Shown here one piece after another: positions 1 to 10,226 of a DNA stretch of 64,000 nt. Positions within the stretch are counted from its first letter, which is position 1, and every line of letters starts with the position of its first letter. Source of the stretch: Prostheceraeus crozeri (taxonomy: Eukaryota > Platyhelminthes > Polycladida > Euryleptidae). A model generated the notes under the pieces. That model made no database searches and was not told the DNA's origin. It worked only from the letters and a program-made list of their open reading frames with translations. Location of the stretch: the NCBI GenBank assembly GCA_907163375.1, contig CAJQUW010001840.1, positions 186,001 to 250,000 on the forward strand, written 5' to 3'. The position numbers were made by a program, and so were the translations under genes.

Positions 1-2
1 CG

Positions 3-500
3 GTTGCAACCATCAGAAAGAACAAGAAGCACTTGCCCCAATTGAAAACTGACGCAGCGATGAAGTCTGGGGAAACATTTGGCACTGTCTAAAGCAATGG
101 GAAGGTGGCATTTATCCAATGGAAGGATCGACGGTGCGTGTATGCTGTATCGAATTACTTGACGCCTCATGGAGCGACCTCTAAACAGCGAAAAGTCAAA
201 GGATCGGCACAAAAGGCAGAGGTTGACATCCCGATAATGGTAGCCATGTACAATTGTTACATGGGAGGTGTGGACATCTCTGATCAAAGGAAAGAATGAT
301 ATGAAATCGACCACCGAAGTCGGTACAAATATTAACTCAGACTATTCTTCGATCAAATTGACACCGCCATTTCTAATGCCTACATAGTGTACAAGCAGAT
401 GAAAGACGTCCTTTCCATGTCATCGAAGGACTTTCGCTTGAAGATTGTTCATGGTCTTGTAGGACAATTCTCATCAAGATCCAAACCGAGGTTAAATTAA
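3..500 (+). pseudogene. piggyBac transposase, 3' fragment (decayed)
   Basis: This is the C-terminal part of a piggyBac-family (DDE_Tnp_1_7) transposase running in from the left edge of the window. The frame beginning at base 3 encodes a typical TIRKNKKHLPQ segment, then the third-catalytic-Asp motif MGGVDISDQ (about 262-288), then the conserved block with NAYIVYKQ near 378-401. In-frame stops at 90-92, 297-299 and 331-333 break it, and no cysteine-rich C-terminal domain follows. The family cuts and pastes DNA at TTAA sites. This copy cannot encode an active enzyme. Family assignment is firm. Its left end lies outside the window. Confidence 0.85.
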
Positions 501-831
501 GTTGCAAAAAAGTTAAATGTGCAATAATTTGAAAATATCTTCATCTTTCAAATACAACAGAAAATATCAGCACAGCATTGTTACACGCTTCAATGCATAC
601 CGTCTCTTGTCTTTGACCTAATTGACTAGTGAGTCATAAAAAGACAATTGTTGGCGTCTTTGATATGTTATAATTTTGATACACACATTTTTCAGACAAT
701 GCTGTTCTTCTTGTGTTTGACTGAGGTCAAATAATGTTAGCGATGACTTGAACAATAATAAACAATCTGCAGAGCTGTTTTTAACACAGAAACAAAAATG
801 GAGCCCAACGTGCAGCCTGTTGGCGTGAGAT

Positions 832-2142
832 ATGACGGCTGCAGCAGACTCTCCTGACATAGATGGTGTATGGGCCTTTGTCGTAATGATCGCCGTAGCA
901 GCCTCACAATTTCTAAATCTTGGACTCTCGTACACAAGTTCTATATTTTACTCAACTCTTCTGGACGCGTTTGAAGAATCGCCCACTTTAACAGCCTGGA
1001 CAGTCAACCTCAATATATTTAGTATGTATATGTTTGGGGAAGTAGCAAATGTTCTTGTCAGTTTATATGGACCACGCTTAACAATTGTGATTGGCTGCAT
1101 TATTTCCACTGCAGGACTCATTTCGTGTTAATTCGCTACCAATTTATTGACAATCTTGGTTTTGTACGGCATAGTTGCGGGCATGGGCTTTGCTGCAGGA
1201 TATTTTCCTGTCTTTCCGGTTGTTGCTCAATACTTTCGCAAATATCGCGTCATTGCATTTGCTGTCGTAAGCGCAGGAATTGGAATTGGTCAGGTTACTT
1301 ATCCTCCCATTTTACAATTAGCAACTGATGAATACAGTTGGCGAGGAGGTTTCTTGATTATAGCAGCTATCAATCTCAATATGTTGGTTATTGCAGCAGT
1401 CTTGATGCCTCCTCGACCTCCTACTACACAATCTGTTGAAGAAGTAACGGCTGATGAAGGGCCTGGAAGGTGTGCGTCTGTGATGGAAGCCCTCCGAGAG
1501 AGGGCTCGAAGCTTAGGACTATTTCGAAATCTCCGATGGGTTTTCTTTTGTCTTGCAATGGCAATCGTAGACTTAAGTATGAGTGGCTTCTATACACACA
1601 TAACCGAATATGGACTACTTCTTGGCTTTAGTAAACTCGACGCAGCCTTTTTGTCATCTATAGTCGGATTTGGGAATATCTGTGGTCGAATGTTAACTGG
1701 ACTTATCTTCTCAACTTCTAAACTGCACGTTGAATTCGTGCTTCTGACTTTCTTTGCCATGATAAGCATCTCCGCCGTTGCTTGCGCCTTTTTAAAGGGG
1801 TACACCGACATAGCTATCTGCTGCTGTCTGTGTGGAATAGGCGTAGGTGCATATGGGGTGTATGCAGAAGCCATAATGCACGTCGTAGGAGTTGACAATC
1901 TTGGCAACGGCATCAGTTACAGCTGCATTTTTGAAGGATTTGGAATGATATCGGGTGGTCCTCTAACAGCTTTCGTCTATGAGAATGATCCATCTTATCG
2001 CTCAAGTTTTATCTCCATCGGAATAGTTGCTTTTGTAGGAGCGTCACTGTTCATGGCCATGTCACCTACATGGCTTACCATTAAAGGAGGAAAGCTTCAA
2101 CAAACAACTGCAGAAGATAAAAGGTGTTACGCATTTGGTTAA
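832..2142 (+). pseudogene. SLC16 monocarboxylate-transporter-like MFS protein with one premature stop
   Basis: This is a single-exon reading frame of 437 codons for a 12-helix major facilitator protein of the monocarboxylate transporter (SLC16) type, expected in the plasma membrane. The N-terminus carries the family signature DGVWAFVV at about residues 12-19, followed by SSIFYSTLLDAF and TAWTVNL. A hydrophilic central loop lies near residues 193-235 and six more hydrophobic segments follow. Codon 100 is TAA (1129-1131). Reading resumes in the same frame, and the paralogue at 35297-36629 has Tyr at this position (ISCYF), so a Tyr-to-stop change is likely. The start at 832 is supported by alignment with the paralogue's MADTVSS start. 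The substrate cannot be inferred. It may be a very young pseudogene, a null allele or a sequencing error. Confidence 0.8.
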
Positions 2143-2395
2143 ATAAGTTCAATAATTTTCAACCAATGTATGCTCTATATGATTGTAGGTTAAGCTGTTA
2201 GCATGGTCTACATAAACAGGAGCGTATGAGGATATTAATTCATTACCGCACAAATATGACATAAAGAATCTGCGCTTTTAAATACCATATTCAGATTGAG
2301 TCTATAAAAATACATGCATGTCAGTATCACCACTCCGATATTTATTTGATTTTTAATATAACTAATTAATATTCAATATTTGATAACATTTCTAA

Positions 2396-2522
2396 GAAAA
2401 TATTTGATATGCGGAGAATAATTGATATGGAAATCCATGGCTGTCAAGTTTGGCGTTTAAACAAATAAATTTCTAAATTTATTTACTAACCATTCGCCTT
2501 CATGTTAGCGCAACTGCCAATA
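2396..2522 (+). repeat. Direct repeat A flanking a Penelope-like element
   Basis: About 125 bp, starting GAAAATATTTGATATGC and ending CAACTGCCAA, recurs with a few substitutions at 4534-4660 in the same orientation. The two copies flank a decayed Penelope-like element. They could be the long direct repeats (pseudo-LTRs) that Penelope-like elements carry, or copies of an older repeat. Confidence 0.6.
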
Positions 2523-2699
2523 TTGCTTGCATAATACATTGGACCATTTGAATTTACAGTGGAGGGAAGTATATATGTTACACGGGTAAATTTTGTGTTG
2601 CAGCATCGATATTTTACAATATATCCTAGTGGTTGCAATATATCCTACTCCTAGTGGTTGCTGCCACGGGAAAATCATAAAGGGCATAGACAATTTTTA

Positions 2700-4480
2700 A
2701 GAAAATGCAAATGGTTCTCTATTTTATCCGGGAAAAAGATAATTGACAATCCACAGTTCATGTAAATCGTAACGCAAGCCCCCAAATGCTATTGCTCCTG
2801 ATGTTTTGCGCATTTGTGAGTTGATTAAAAGTATTGTTATTTCTAAGTTGAAAACTTGCAATTCATGTTTTCCTGTTTTTCAATTTTTGAAAGAGAAGAA
2901 TTTAAATCTCTCATTGCCAACACTGATCATATTGCTACACCCGTTGATAGGGGTGGGCGTTTGTATATTACAGCGAAAGATGACTATTTAAATGAAGGTT
3001 ATCGCCAATTATCTGAACTATCGTCAGAAGTTTATCAGTATTAAGGAATTGGGATTTTTGTGTCCTCCAAATGATGCGTGTGAGGGTTCCATGTACCTTT
3101 TGCCGAAGATTCACAAGCCTGAGTGGCCCAGTGTGATTATGATTCAAGGTCGTCCAATAATTTCAGACGTCAACAATGTCTCAAGAAACTGTGCGACTTC
3201 CATTGAGCTCTTTTTCTCTTCAATTGTTCGCCAGCTCCCAAACTATATTCGTGATTCTTTACCCATTATTTCTATCATTAAAGATTTGATTATTCCTGAA
3301 AATTCTATTTTATTCACTCTTGATGTCACATTATTGTTTACATGTATCCCTAATGTTGCTGGAGTTGAGGTTTGTGGCCGTTTTTCAATCGCTTTCCTGA
3401 TGTACGACGTTCTGATTTGACCATCTTGAATATGCTGAAAATCCTGTTGTACTCTACTGATTTCTTTTTCAATGGAGAAAGATTTGTCTAGACCCATCGG
3501 ACTGCTATGGACTGTTCCTTTGGGGGCTCATACGCGATCTTGTATTTACGAGAATGGGAAGAAAAAAATTGATGAATTTTCACACCGCCCGCTTGTATGG
3601 CTTCGATTCATTGATGACATAATATTGGCGTCTGGAATCATTCTAAAGATGATCGATTGAAATTTGTTAATGTTGTAAATGAATTAGATACAAATGTTTC
3701 TGTACATATGAATTCCAGGCATTTTCATGAACGATTTTTGGATCTTAAACTTTATAGAATGTCTAATTGCATTTTTTATCGCATAGGCTTTGAGCCTACT
3801 GATTCGTTTCGTGTACTAACGCCAAAGACATGTATTTGATACATTACTTTTTGACAGATTTATCAGTTTGTGACGAGGAGTTCAACGTATGAAATCTTTT
3901 ATAATTCTATAAGCATTGTCCAAGAAAAGTGGCGCATACACGGCTGTTCTCGTTCCTTCATTCGATCGCAACGTACGAACCGTTTTACGCTACACAGGTC
4001 AGTCCCCATTCGATCGGTTCATGGGTTTTTTCCATCTAACAATTGTACATATTGCAAATGTAGTTTTATACTTTTTCTATTTCTGAAGACGTTATTTCGT
4101 TTCCTATTGTACATAGATTGAGCGGTACGAATAAAGGCGTTATATGTTTAATTGAATGTAAGAGATGTAAAAGGCGACTTGTGAGTTAAGCGTCACGCCA
4201 TTTAATGCGCCGTATTTCACAGCATGTAAATAGTATTCTTTTATCTAATTCGACGTCTGTATCACATTTTTCTGGTACTTATACTTAAGATGACTTTTTC
4301 TTCATTGCCCTGGAACATGCTATTAACACCACTAAGAGAAAACTCAATGAACAAAAATGTATTAAAAGATTAAAAGATTGCCACATTTTGTCTTTGATAG
4401 TATTGTCCTTGATAGTAAATGAATTGAAAAAATCTTTTAAAGAAGCCGGTCGTCATTTGCAACACTTGGTTGTTTTTGCT
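2700..4480 (+). pseudogene. Penelope-like element: decayed reverse transcriptase plus GIY-YIG
   Basis: These are multiply frameshifted remains of a Penelope-like retroelement polyprotein. In order, across frames: a thumb-side block with VDRGGRLYITAKDDY (about 2940-2985), the hallmark LPKIHKPEWP (about 3100-3130) with GRPIISDVNN, a palm segment SILFTLDVTLLFT (3304-3342), the catalytic-type box RFIDDI (about 3604-3621), FLDLKLY and EPTDSF. A degraded linker with VICLIECKRCKRR (about 4139-4177) resembles the start of the GIY-YIG endonuclease domain. At least four frameshifts and several stops rule out function. LPKIHK and RFIDDI make the family secure. Direct repeats at 2396 and 4534 bracket it. 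Confidence 0.8.
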
Positions 4481-4533
4481 TCTTGAATTAGTGGGGCGGA
4501 GTGGCAAGTCCTTAGGCTTTTTGCCTTACTTTT

Positions 4534-4660
4534 GAAAATATTTGATATGCAGATAACAGTTGATATGGAAATCCATGGCTGTTAAGTTTGGCGTTTAAAC
4601 AGACACATTTCTAAATTTATTTTCTAAGCATTCGCCTTCATGTTGGCGCAACTGCCAAAT
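4534..4660 (+). repeat. Direct repeat B flanking a Penelope-like element
   Basis: This is the second copy of the repeat at 2396-2522, directly downstream of the decayed Penelope-like coding region. Shared blocks include GATATGGAAATCCATGGCTG and CATTCGCCTTCATGTT. Confidence 0.6.
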
Positions 4661-6393
4661 ACTTGGCGATTGCACATTTATCACACAACGATTAAAAGTT
4701 TATGAGAATCGAACAGGATCTGTTTACTTGTAGGAATCGAAAAAGGCAATGATTAATATTTGGATTTGTTTACAAGTGCGGATCGCAAAAAGCACACTGT
4801 ATTTTTTGATGGAAAGAATTGAATGACAGGATGTGTTTACAGGTGGGAAACGTAACATTTGAATGATGTCTGACTTATCTCTTGACTTATCTTCCATACA
4901 TATCTATGATATCTACTTGATGTATTCCAGACATATCATTGCCTATTCAGTATTTTGACAGCCACTATGTCTGGGACCCCGATCGTCTGAGTGTTCAGTT
5001 TAGGGGTCGAAACGCAACTAGACGAGTACCTGCTGATGACTGACGAACTGCAGTATTATGTTTTATATCCTTTAATCCGTAGCTGAAGTAGTGGTCGATG
5101 TGTTGTATTTCAAATGAAGAACAAATGGAGAAATGTTGGATTCCATGAAGTATTACAGGCGGATTAAGAAACTGACGACAACAAAATCAAGTGAAGAATT
5201 AGTATTTTCCATGTGTAGTCGTAGGTATAATGTGTAATTCGATTGATCTCGGTGTAGTACATGTAGAGTGTCATTGCAGTTCCATTGTTTACCTCCATAA
5301 TCCACTTTCCACTTGTTCACTATTGCCATTATCTACTTTCCATTATCCATCATGGTTAGTCTCAGATATAGTGTAGCATTAATTCACTTCTAATCGGTGT
5401 AGTAGTATCATTGTAGTTCTATGTTTTACCTCCACTTTCCCAATTTTTATCCATCGGTTTCCTGTTATTTCATAATATCCATTTTTTAATTTCCTTTACC
5501 TATGGTGACCATTGTCCATTTTTAATTTCCTTAACCTATGGTGACCATTGTCCATTTTTAATTTCCTTAACCTATGGTGACCATTGTCATATTCCAAATT
5601 CCACTAGTCGGCGCAGTATATAAGAGGTCTGTTTTGAATGTGTATGCGGCAGTGTTTGGAATCCATGGCATTAGTATATTAACAATAAGAATGAGTACTG
5701 TTACAAGTCTTAAGATCTCTATTTTTACCAGATATTGAGCCACAGCAGATCAATTGTAATTCGTTGCCACGAATAAGCTCCATTGAGTTCTTTTAATAAC
5801 TGATTAATCCAATGGTTACAGTAGCATTGCATTTGTACCTCTGCAGATTGGAGAACGCCATCAGTCCTCATTAGGACTACATGTACTTCAGTTAATAATT
5901 AGTAAGCATCATAATCCATTAAAAATGGCTACTGGGATGATTTTCATCATCTTATGATAAATCTAGGAACCTGATTGCATCACAGATTGCTTAAAACAAA
6001 ATCCCTCCTAGATGGTGTTGTCAAATTTAAATGTGAGGCTGAGCCATGCATCATTTCGGTAAGACCATGCGCCACTTCTTAATATGGATTGAAAAACACC
6101 GGCAAGACAAACTGTATACCACGACCATGCATAAACTATGATGTATTTAGTTGTCATTGTAATATAGACAGTTTTTCTGTCATAGACGATTGGCTACATA
6201 TGGCATCAGACGATTGCACTTCAAAGATCTTGGAAGCAGTGAAATCCACTCGTCAAGAGCCATCTTGAAGAAAGTAAATCTTCAGCAATGGATCCTCTTC
6301 CATGGCAAAATCAATTTAGATATAGCTATTTCTCCTTTTGTATGCTTTCCGGTTTAATGTGGATAGCTTGACGGTAATTGTGGAAATGTATCT
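4661..6393. other. Non-coding stretch
   Basis: I see no supportable gene here. It is AT-rich, with a small minisatellite at 5479-5588 and several short runs rich in TCCATTATCCA-type words near 5290-5350. It ends at the TTAA target site of the first complete piggyBac element. Confidence 0.6.
5479..5588 (+). repeat. Three-copy 36-bp tandem repeat
   Basis: Three head-to-tail units of about 36 bp each contain TTAATTTCC and CCTATGGTGACCATTGT. The last two copies are near identical and the first differs by a few bases. The central TGGTGACCA part is a short palindrome. Confidence 0.8.
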
Positions 6394-6413
6394 TTAACAC
6401 TAGAACCGCCATT

Positions 6414-6609
6414 GCAGTCAAATTGACTGCAATCAATTTTTGAATACAGCCAGAGCCTTAACTGAATTAGTTGTGATAATCAGAAGCTATGACATTTATT
6501 GCACATATCCAAGGAATGAAATTAAGTTAGAATTCATGAGTAAATATATCTATGGTTGAAAATACACGACAATATATCTTTAAGCGCCAATTGCAGTCAT
6601 TTTGACTGC
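6414..6609. promoter_or_regulatory. Subterminal palindromic transposase-binding candidates, left end
   Basis: Two copies of a 17-bp near-palindrome (6414-6430 and 6593-6609) lie inside the left end of the piggyBac element, and a third lies at 8936-8952 inside the right end. The arms are GCAGTCA and TGACTGC. In moth piggyBac, comparable subterminal palindromes are bound by the cysteine-rich domain. That these sites do the same job is inference. Confidence 0.65.
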
Positions 6610-6807
6610 AAATCAGTAAAGTATTAGTCTTCAACTTTCAAGCTTAGATATCTCATTTTTAACGCTAACAAAACAGTGAGTCATCATTCATCAACATGAA
6701 CAGGATCAAGTCATGGATATACCATATCGATCAAGTGTTTAGTTTCTCATCATACGCTCACTTTAGAAGAAAGTTGACTATCAGAAAAGGACAGTAGAAG
6801 TCTTACG

Positions 6808-8499
6808 ATGGCAGCACGACGTCGACGAATATCTGCGCAAACTGCTTTACAGATGATAACGCAATTGAATGGAGAAGTATCGGATGACGAAGAGGTGACC
6901 ATGGACGAATTTATAATCGAGAGTGAAAATTCATCCATTAGTGACAATGAAGATGTTGAGATTGACGACGAATCAATAATCAGACCGACTGGGCACAATA
7001 ACGGAGACCGACAAGAAACCGAATTACCACCATATCTGGGTAAAGATAAAAGTACTTTGTGGCAAGAAACAAATCGTGAGCGACGAGGACCGATCTCTTC
7101 GAAGAATATCTTCACAGCTAAACCCGGACTTTCTTATCGCTGCAAACGATCTATCTCCTCAGACGATGTATTTTCCGCCTTTCATCTTCTATTCGATAAC
7201 TATATTGTGAATCACATTCATGCATGTACAATAACTGAAGCCAATCGACAAAAACCTGATTCGGAATGGTCCTTCTCCAAAGAAGAGCTGCTCGCTGTAA
7301 TTGGAATTATGTATATTCGTGGTGCGACGTCAGCCTCAAAGTTTGATCTTGAAGCATTATGGAGTGATAAATGGGGTATTCCAATAGTACAGAATACTAT
7401 GTCTCGCAACCGCTTTCGTGAGATTATAGGATTTCTCAGATTTGATGAGAAAACTTCTCGGCGAAGTAGAGTTTTATCCGACAAGTTCTGCTTGATACGT
7501 GATATTTGGAAACGTATGATTGACAATAGCCAGGACATGTACACCCCTAAAGAATTCCTCACGATTGATGAACAGCTCTTGCCATCGAAATGCAGATGCC
7601 CATTTACCCAATATATGCCGAACAAACCGGATAAATTCGGCATAAAGTTCTGGGTTCTGTGTGATACCGAAACAAAATATGTCCTGAACAGCTTACCGTA
7701 TTTGGGAAAGGAGGAAAGTCGTCCAAGCAATGTTACTTTGTCTGAATACGTCGTTTGTGAATTGGTGAAACCGTACAAGAAATTGGGATATAACATCACA
7801 TGTGACAATTACTTTACGTCCTTGAGTCTTGCCTCTGCATTGGAAGAACAAAAGATTACCATGGTTGGTACCATCAGGAAGAATCGCCGCGAATTACCGG
7901 AAAAGTTACCTCAAATGGAAAAGGATATGATGCGTTACGAATCAAGATTCTTCTTGAACTCTAACAAGAAATGTTCTTTGACGGTGTATAAATCAAAATC
8001 AGAAAAATCAGTCTGCGTTCTATCGTCGATGCATGAATCTTGTACTTTTGGCGGCGGACCGAAAAATCTTCCCGAAACGGTCAATTTTTACAACAAAACG
8101 AAACATGGCGTTGACATGTTCGATAGCATGACACGTATGTATTCCACGAAGGCGGGCTCACGCAGATGGCCAATGCACGTATTTTACAATTTGTTGGACA
8201 TCGTTGCCCTAAATTCATGGATTATATATAAAATTGCTTGCCAAAAATCAATCTCAAGGCGAGATTATCTTCTTTTCTTGGGAGAGAGAATGTGTCAAAT
8301 TTTCAAACCTTTTGAGGTCAATTTGCCTGCATCCGTTTCAGAATCTCCAGCTAGAACAGCACTAAAGCGAAAGGAGTGCCAAATAAGCAAACATAAGAAC
8401 AAAGGTGGGAATGTTTGCAGTACATGCAAAAAATGGTGCTGTGGTCCATGTTCTGCAAACAAAATCATCATTGTTACATGTATAAACTGTGCCAAATGA
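6808..8499 (+). CDS. piggyBac transposase, intact 563 aa
   Basis: This is a DDE_Tnp_1_7 transposase expected to excise and insert the surrounding element at TTAA in the nucleus. An acidic low-complexity N-terminus (about residues 23-60) precedes the DNA-binding and catalytic core. The three catalytic aspartates are visible: D254 in TIDEQL, D333 in ITCDNYFTS and D436 in KHGVDMFD. Their spacing (79 and 103) is close to that of the moth piggyBac enzyme. The C-terminus carries the cysteine-rich zinc-binding domain (CSTCKKWCCGPC followed by TCINC). The ATG at 6808 opens the frame about 410 bp inside the left end. No stop or frameshift is present, and the length is normal for the family. Confidence in activity is lower than in identity, because expression cannot be judged. 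Confidence 0.93.
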   Translation: MAARRRRISAQTALQMITQLNGEVSDDEEVTMDEFIIESENSSISDNEDVEIDDESIIRPTGHNNGDRQETELPPYLGKDKSTLWQETNRERRGPISSKNIFTAKPGLSYRCKRSISSDDVFSAFHLLFDNYIVNHIHACTITEANRQKPDSEWSFSKEELLAVIGIMYIRGATSASKFDLEALWSDKWGIPIVQNTMSRNRFREIIGFLRFDEKTSRRSRVLSDKFCLIRDIWKRMIDNSQDMYTPKEFLTIDEQLLPSKCRCPFTQYMPNKPDKFGIKFWVLCDTETKYVLNSLPYLGKEESRPSNVTLSEYVVCELVKPYKKLGYNITCDNYFTSLSLASALEEQKITMVGTIRKNRRELPEKLPQMEKDMMRYESRFFLNSNKKCSLTVYKSKSEKSVCVLSSMHESCTFGGGPKNLPETVNFYNKTKHGVDMFDSMTRMYSTKAGSRRWPMHVFYNLLDIVALNSWIIYKIACQKSISRRDYLLFLGERMCQIFKPFEVNLPASVSESPARTALKRKECQISKHKNKGGNVCSTCKKWCCGPCSANKIIIVTCINCAK

Positions 8500-9255
8500 T
8501 TTTTGGAAACCATGACAGTTTTGCAGTTACTGTAAAAACCAATTACAGTACAAATTAGAACTTTGTTTTTTTGCTGCCTTTTATTATAATTTTCAATTCT
8601 TTAGGAAATATAAATAATAATAAATGAATTTATCATTCCAAAAGTAAAATAAATGCTATTAGACAAAATTAAATAACTTACTTGCAAAAAGTCAACTATC
8701 CAATAAACAGTGATATTTTTTTCGCAGCAAATTCTAAATAATTAGTTTTAATGCATAAATGAAAATATAGTGCATAACACAGTATATATGTTTACTCATA
8801 TAAACCACTTTGTTTATGAAAGTAAGTATAGCAATAATATGTCCAATTACCATGATAAATGATGAGCCAATAATAACCGGTAGAAATTTTAGGATGTCAG
8901 GTAATTACAGGGTTCTATTCATTATCTTTTATGTTGCAGTCATTTTGACTGCATTTGGCGGTTAAAGGTATGTAAAATTCTTGGCGGTTCTAGTGTTAAG
9001 AATCTTCTTTAACTTGTTGATCAGTCCTTGCTTTTTGGGCATATTGTGATGTGTCCGCGGACAAGCAGTGCACAAGCTATACTGTGTACTGTGACTGTCC
9101 GTTAGATTGTTTGAGTATCAGCTACATTTCTTTCGAACTATATCGCAGCCACTGAATTAGACAGGTCGGCTCTTTTTAGAAGAGAAGCTTCGTATAAAGG
9201 AATGCTGATGAAATGGCATAATCTGTTGACATAACACTGAACAAAAAGTTGTAAG

Positions 9256-9322
9256 TTCAACAATATAGCAATGTTAATACGATGTCGTATAGACATCGTA
9301 TCAACATTGCTATACTGTTGAA
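9256..9322. repeat. Inverted repeat (31-bp arms, 5-bp loop)
   Basis: Arms of 31 bp around the loop GTATA (9287-9291) match except at two positions. The left arm begins TTCAACAATATAGC and the right arm ends GCTATACTGTTGAA. A strong hairpin is expected in single-stranded DNA or RNA. It lies between the piggyBac element and the LINE remnant and belongs to neither visibly. Confidence 0.85.
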
Positions 9323-9381
9323 TATAAACATCGCGACTAGCTATAGAAATGATATTCAAAACAAATCAGTTTAATAGTGCA

Positions 9382-10226
9382 TCTCCTAATCCAAGTGATT
9401 CTATATTGCAACGCGAATGGGATGACCGCCTCTGCATTGAGACTTTTTCTGATCTGCTCGCCGACGCGAACCAAATCGATCGGAATCGACTTCTATCTGC
9501 GGCAGAGCCCGATACTGGAGCCTGGTTGCAAGCTCTCCCTATTCCTAACTTGTGAAATCTCTTGGACAAGGACTCAGTTCGAGCCAGTATTGCTCTTGGT
9601 CTTGGCTGTTCTATCTGCGAACCGCACAACTGCAGGTATTGTAATCAAATCATGCGGTCAGTTTTGGGTACCACGGACTTTCCTGTCGCTTCAGCGCAGG
9701 ACGTTTCTCATGTCATGCCAACCTTAATGATGTTGTGGAGCGTAGCCTGGCAAGCGCAGGTATCCCGTCAGTCCTGAAACCTGTCGGACTCGACCGCGGA
9801 GATGGACGGATGCCCGATGGCCCTACCATTTTTCCTTTCAAACTTGGAAAATGTCTAGCTTGGGACTCTACCTACTCGGATATCTACGCTGCCTCTACCA
9901 CCATGCAGAATTCTGCCTCTCCAGGATCCGCAGCACGAAATGCAGAAGAGCGGAAAATAATTAGATATAAACAACTGGCTCAGAAAAATATGTTTGTACC
10001 ACTTGCGGTCGAAACCTCCGGTATAAATGGCAAAGTTGGATCGGCCTTCCTGAAACATCTCGGACGCCTCATTACAAAGAACATCGGCAATCCTATCGAG
10101 TTAACATGGCTTCGTCAACGCATAGCACTTGCGATTCTTCGCGGAAACGCCGCTGCTATCTCCGCCACCCCGCCGAATGGAATATCTTGCAACGAATCCA
10201 AGTGGACGAATCGAGACGTATTTTGA
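9382..10226 (+). pseudogene. LINE-type polyprotein, C-terminal remnant
   Basis: This is a decayed C-terminal extension of a LINE-type retroelement protein of a kind common in marine invertebrates. Recognisable blocks in order: WLQALPIPNL (about 9520-9552), an in-frame stop at 9553-9555, ASIALGLGCSICEPHNC (about 9586-9635), a frame change near 9655, GLSCRFSAGR (about 9680-9710), then a 163-residue open stretch from 9735. That stretch holds GRMPDGPTIFPFKLGKCLAWD, SAARNAEERKIIRYKQL and a closing AFLKHLGRLITKN. I recognise the pattern from reverse-transcriptase-associated proteins but cannot name the clade. The catalytic reverse-transcriptase core is absent, so this is a truncated relic. Confidence 0.6.

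Larger units (their letters stand above)
6398..8995 (+). mobile_element. Complete piggyBac element with TIRs and TTAA duplication
   Basis: This is a full-length 2,598-bp piggyBac element. Both ends are flanked by TTAA (6394-6397 and 8996-8999). The left end starts CACTAGAACCGCCA and the right end is its exact inverted match over 14 bp. Inside the ends are copies of a near-palindrome, GCAGTCAAATTGACTGC at 6414-6430 and GCAGTCATTTTGACTGC at 6593-6609 and 8936-8952. It encodes one uninterrupted transposase. Everything needed for mobility appears to be present, so this may be a recently active or still active copy. Confidence 0.93.

Noticed and set aside
7218-7808. 196-residue minus-strand frame
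   Set aside because: It is the antisense shadow of the intact piggyBac transposase.
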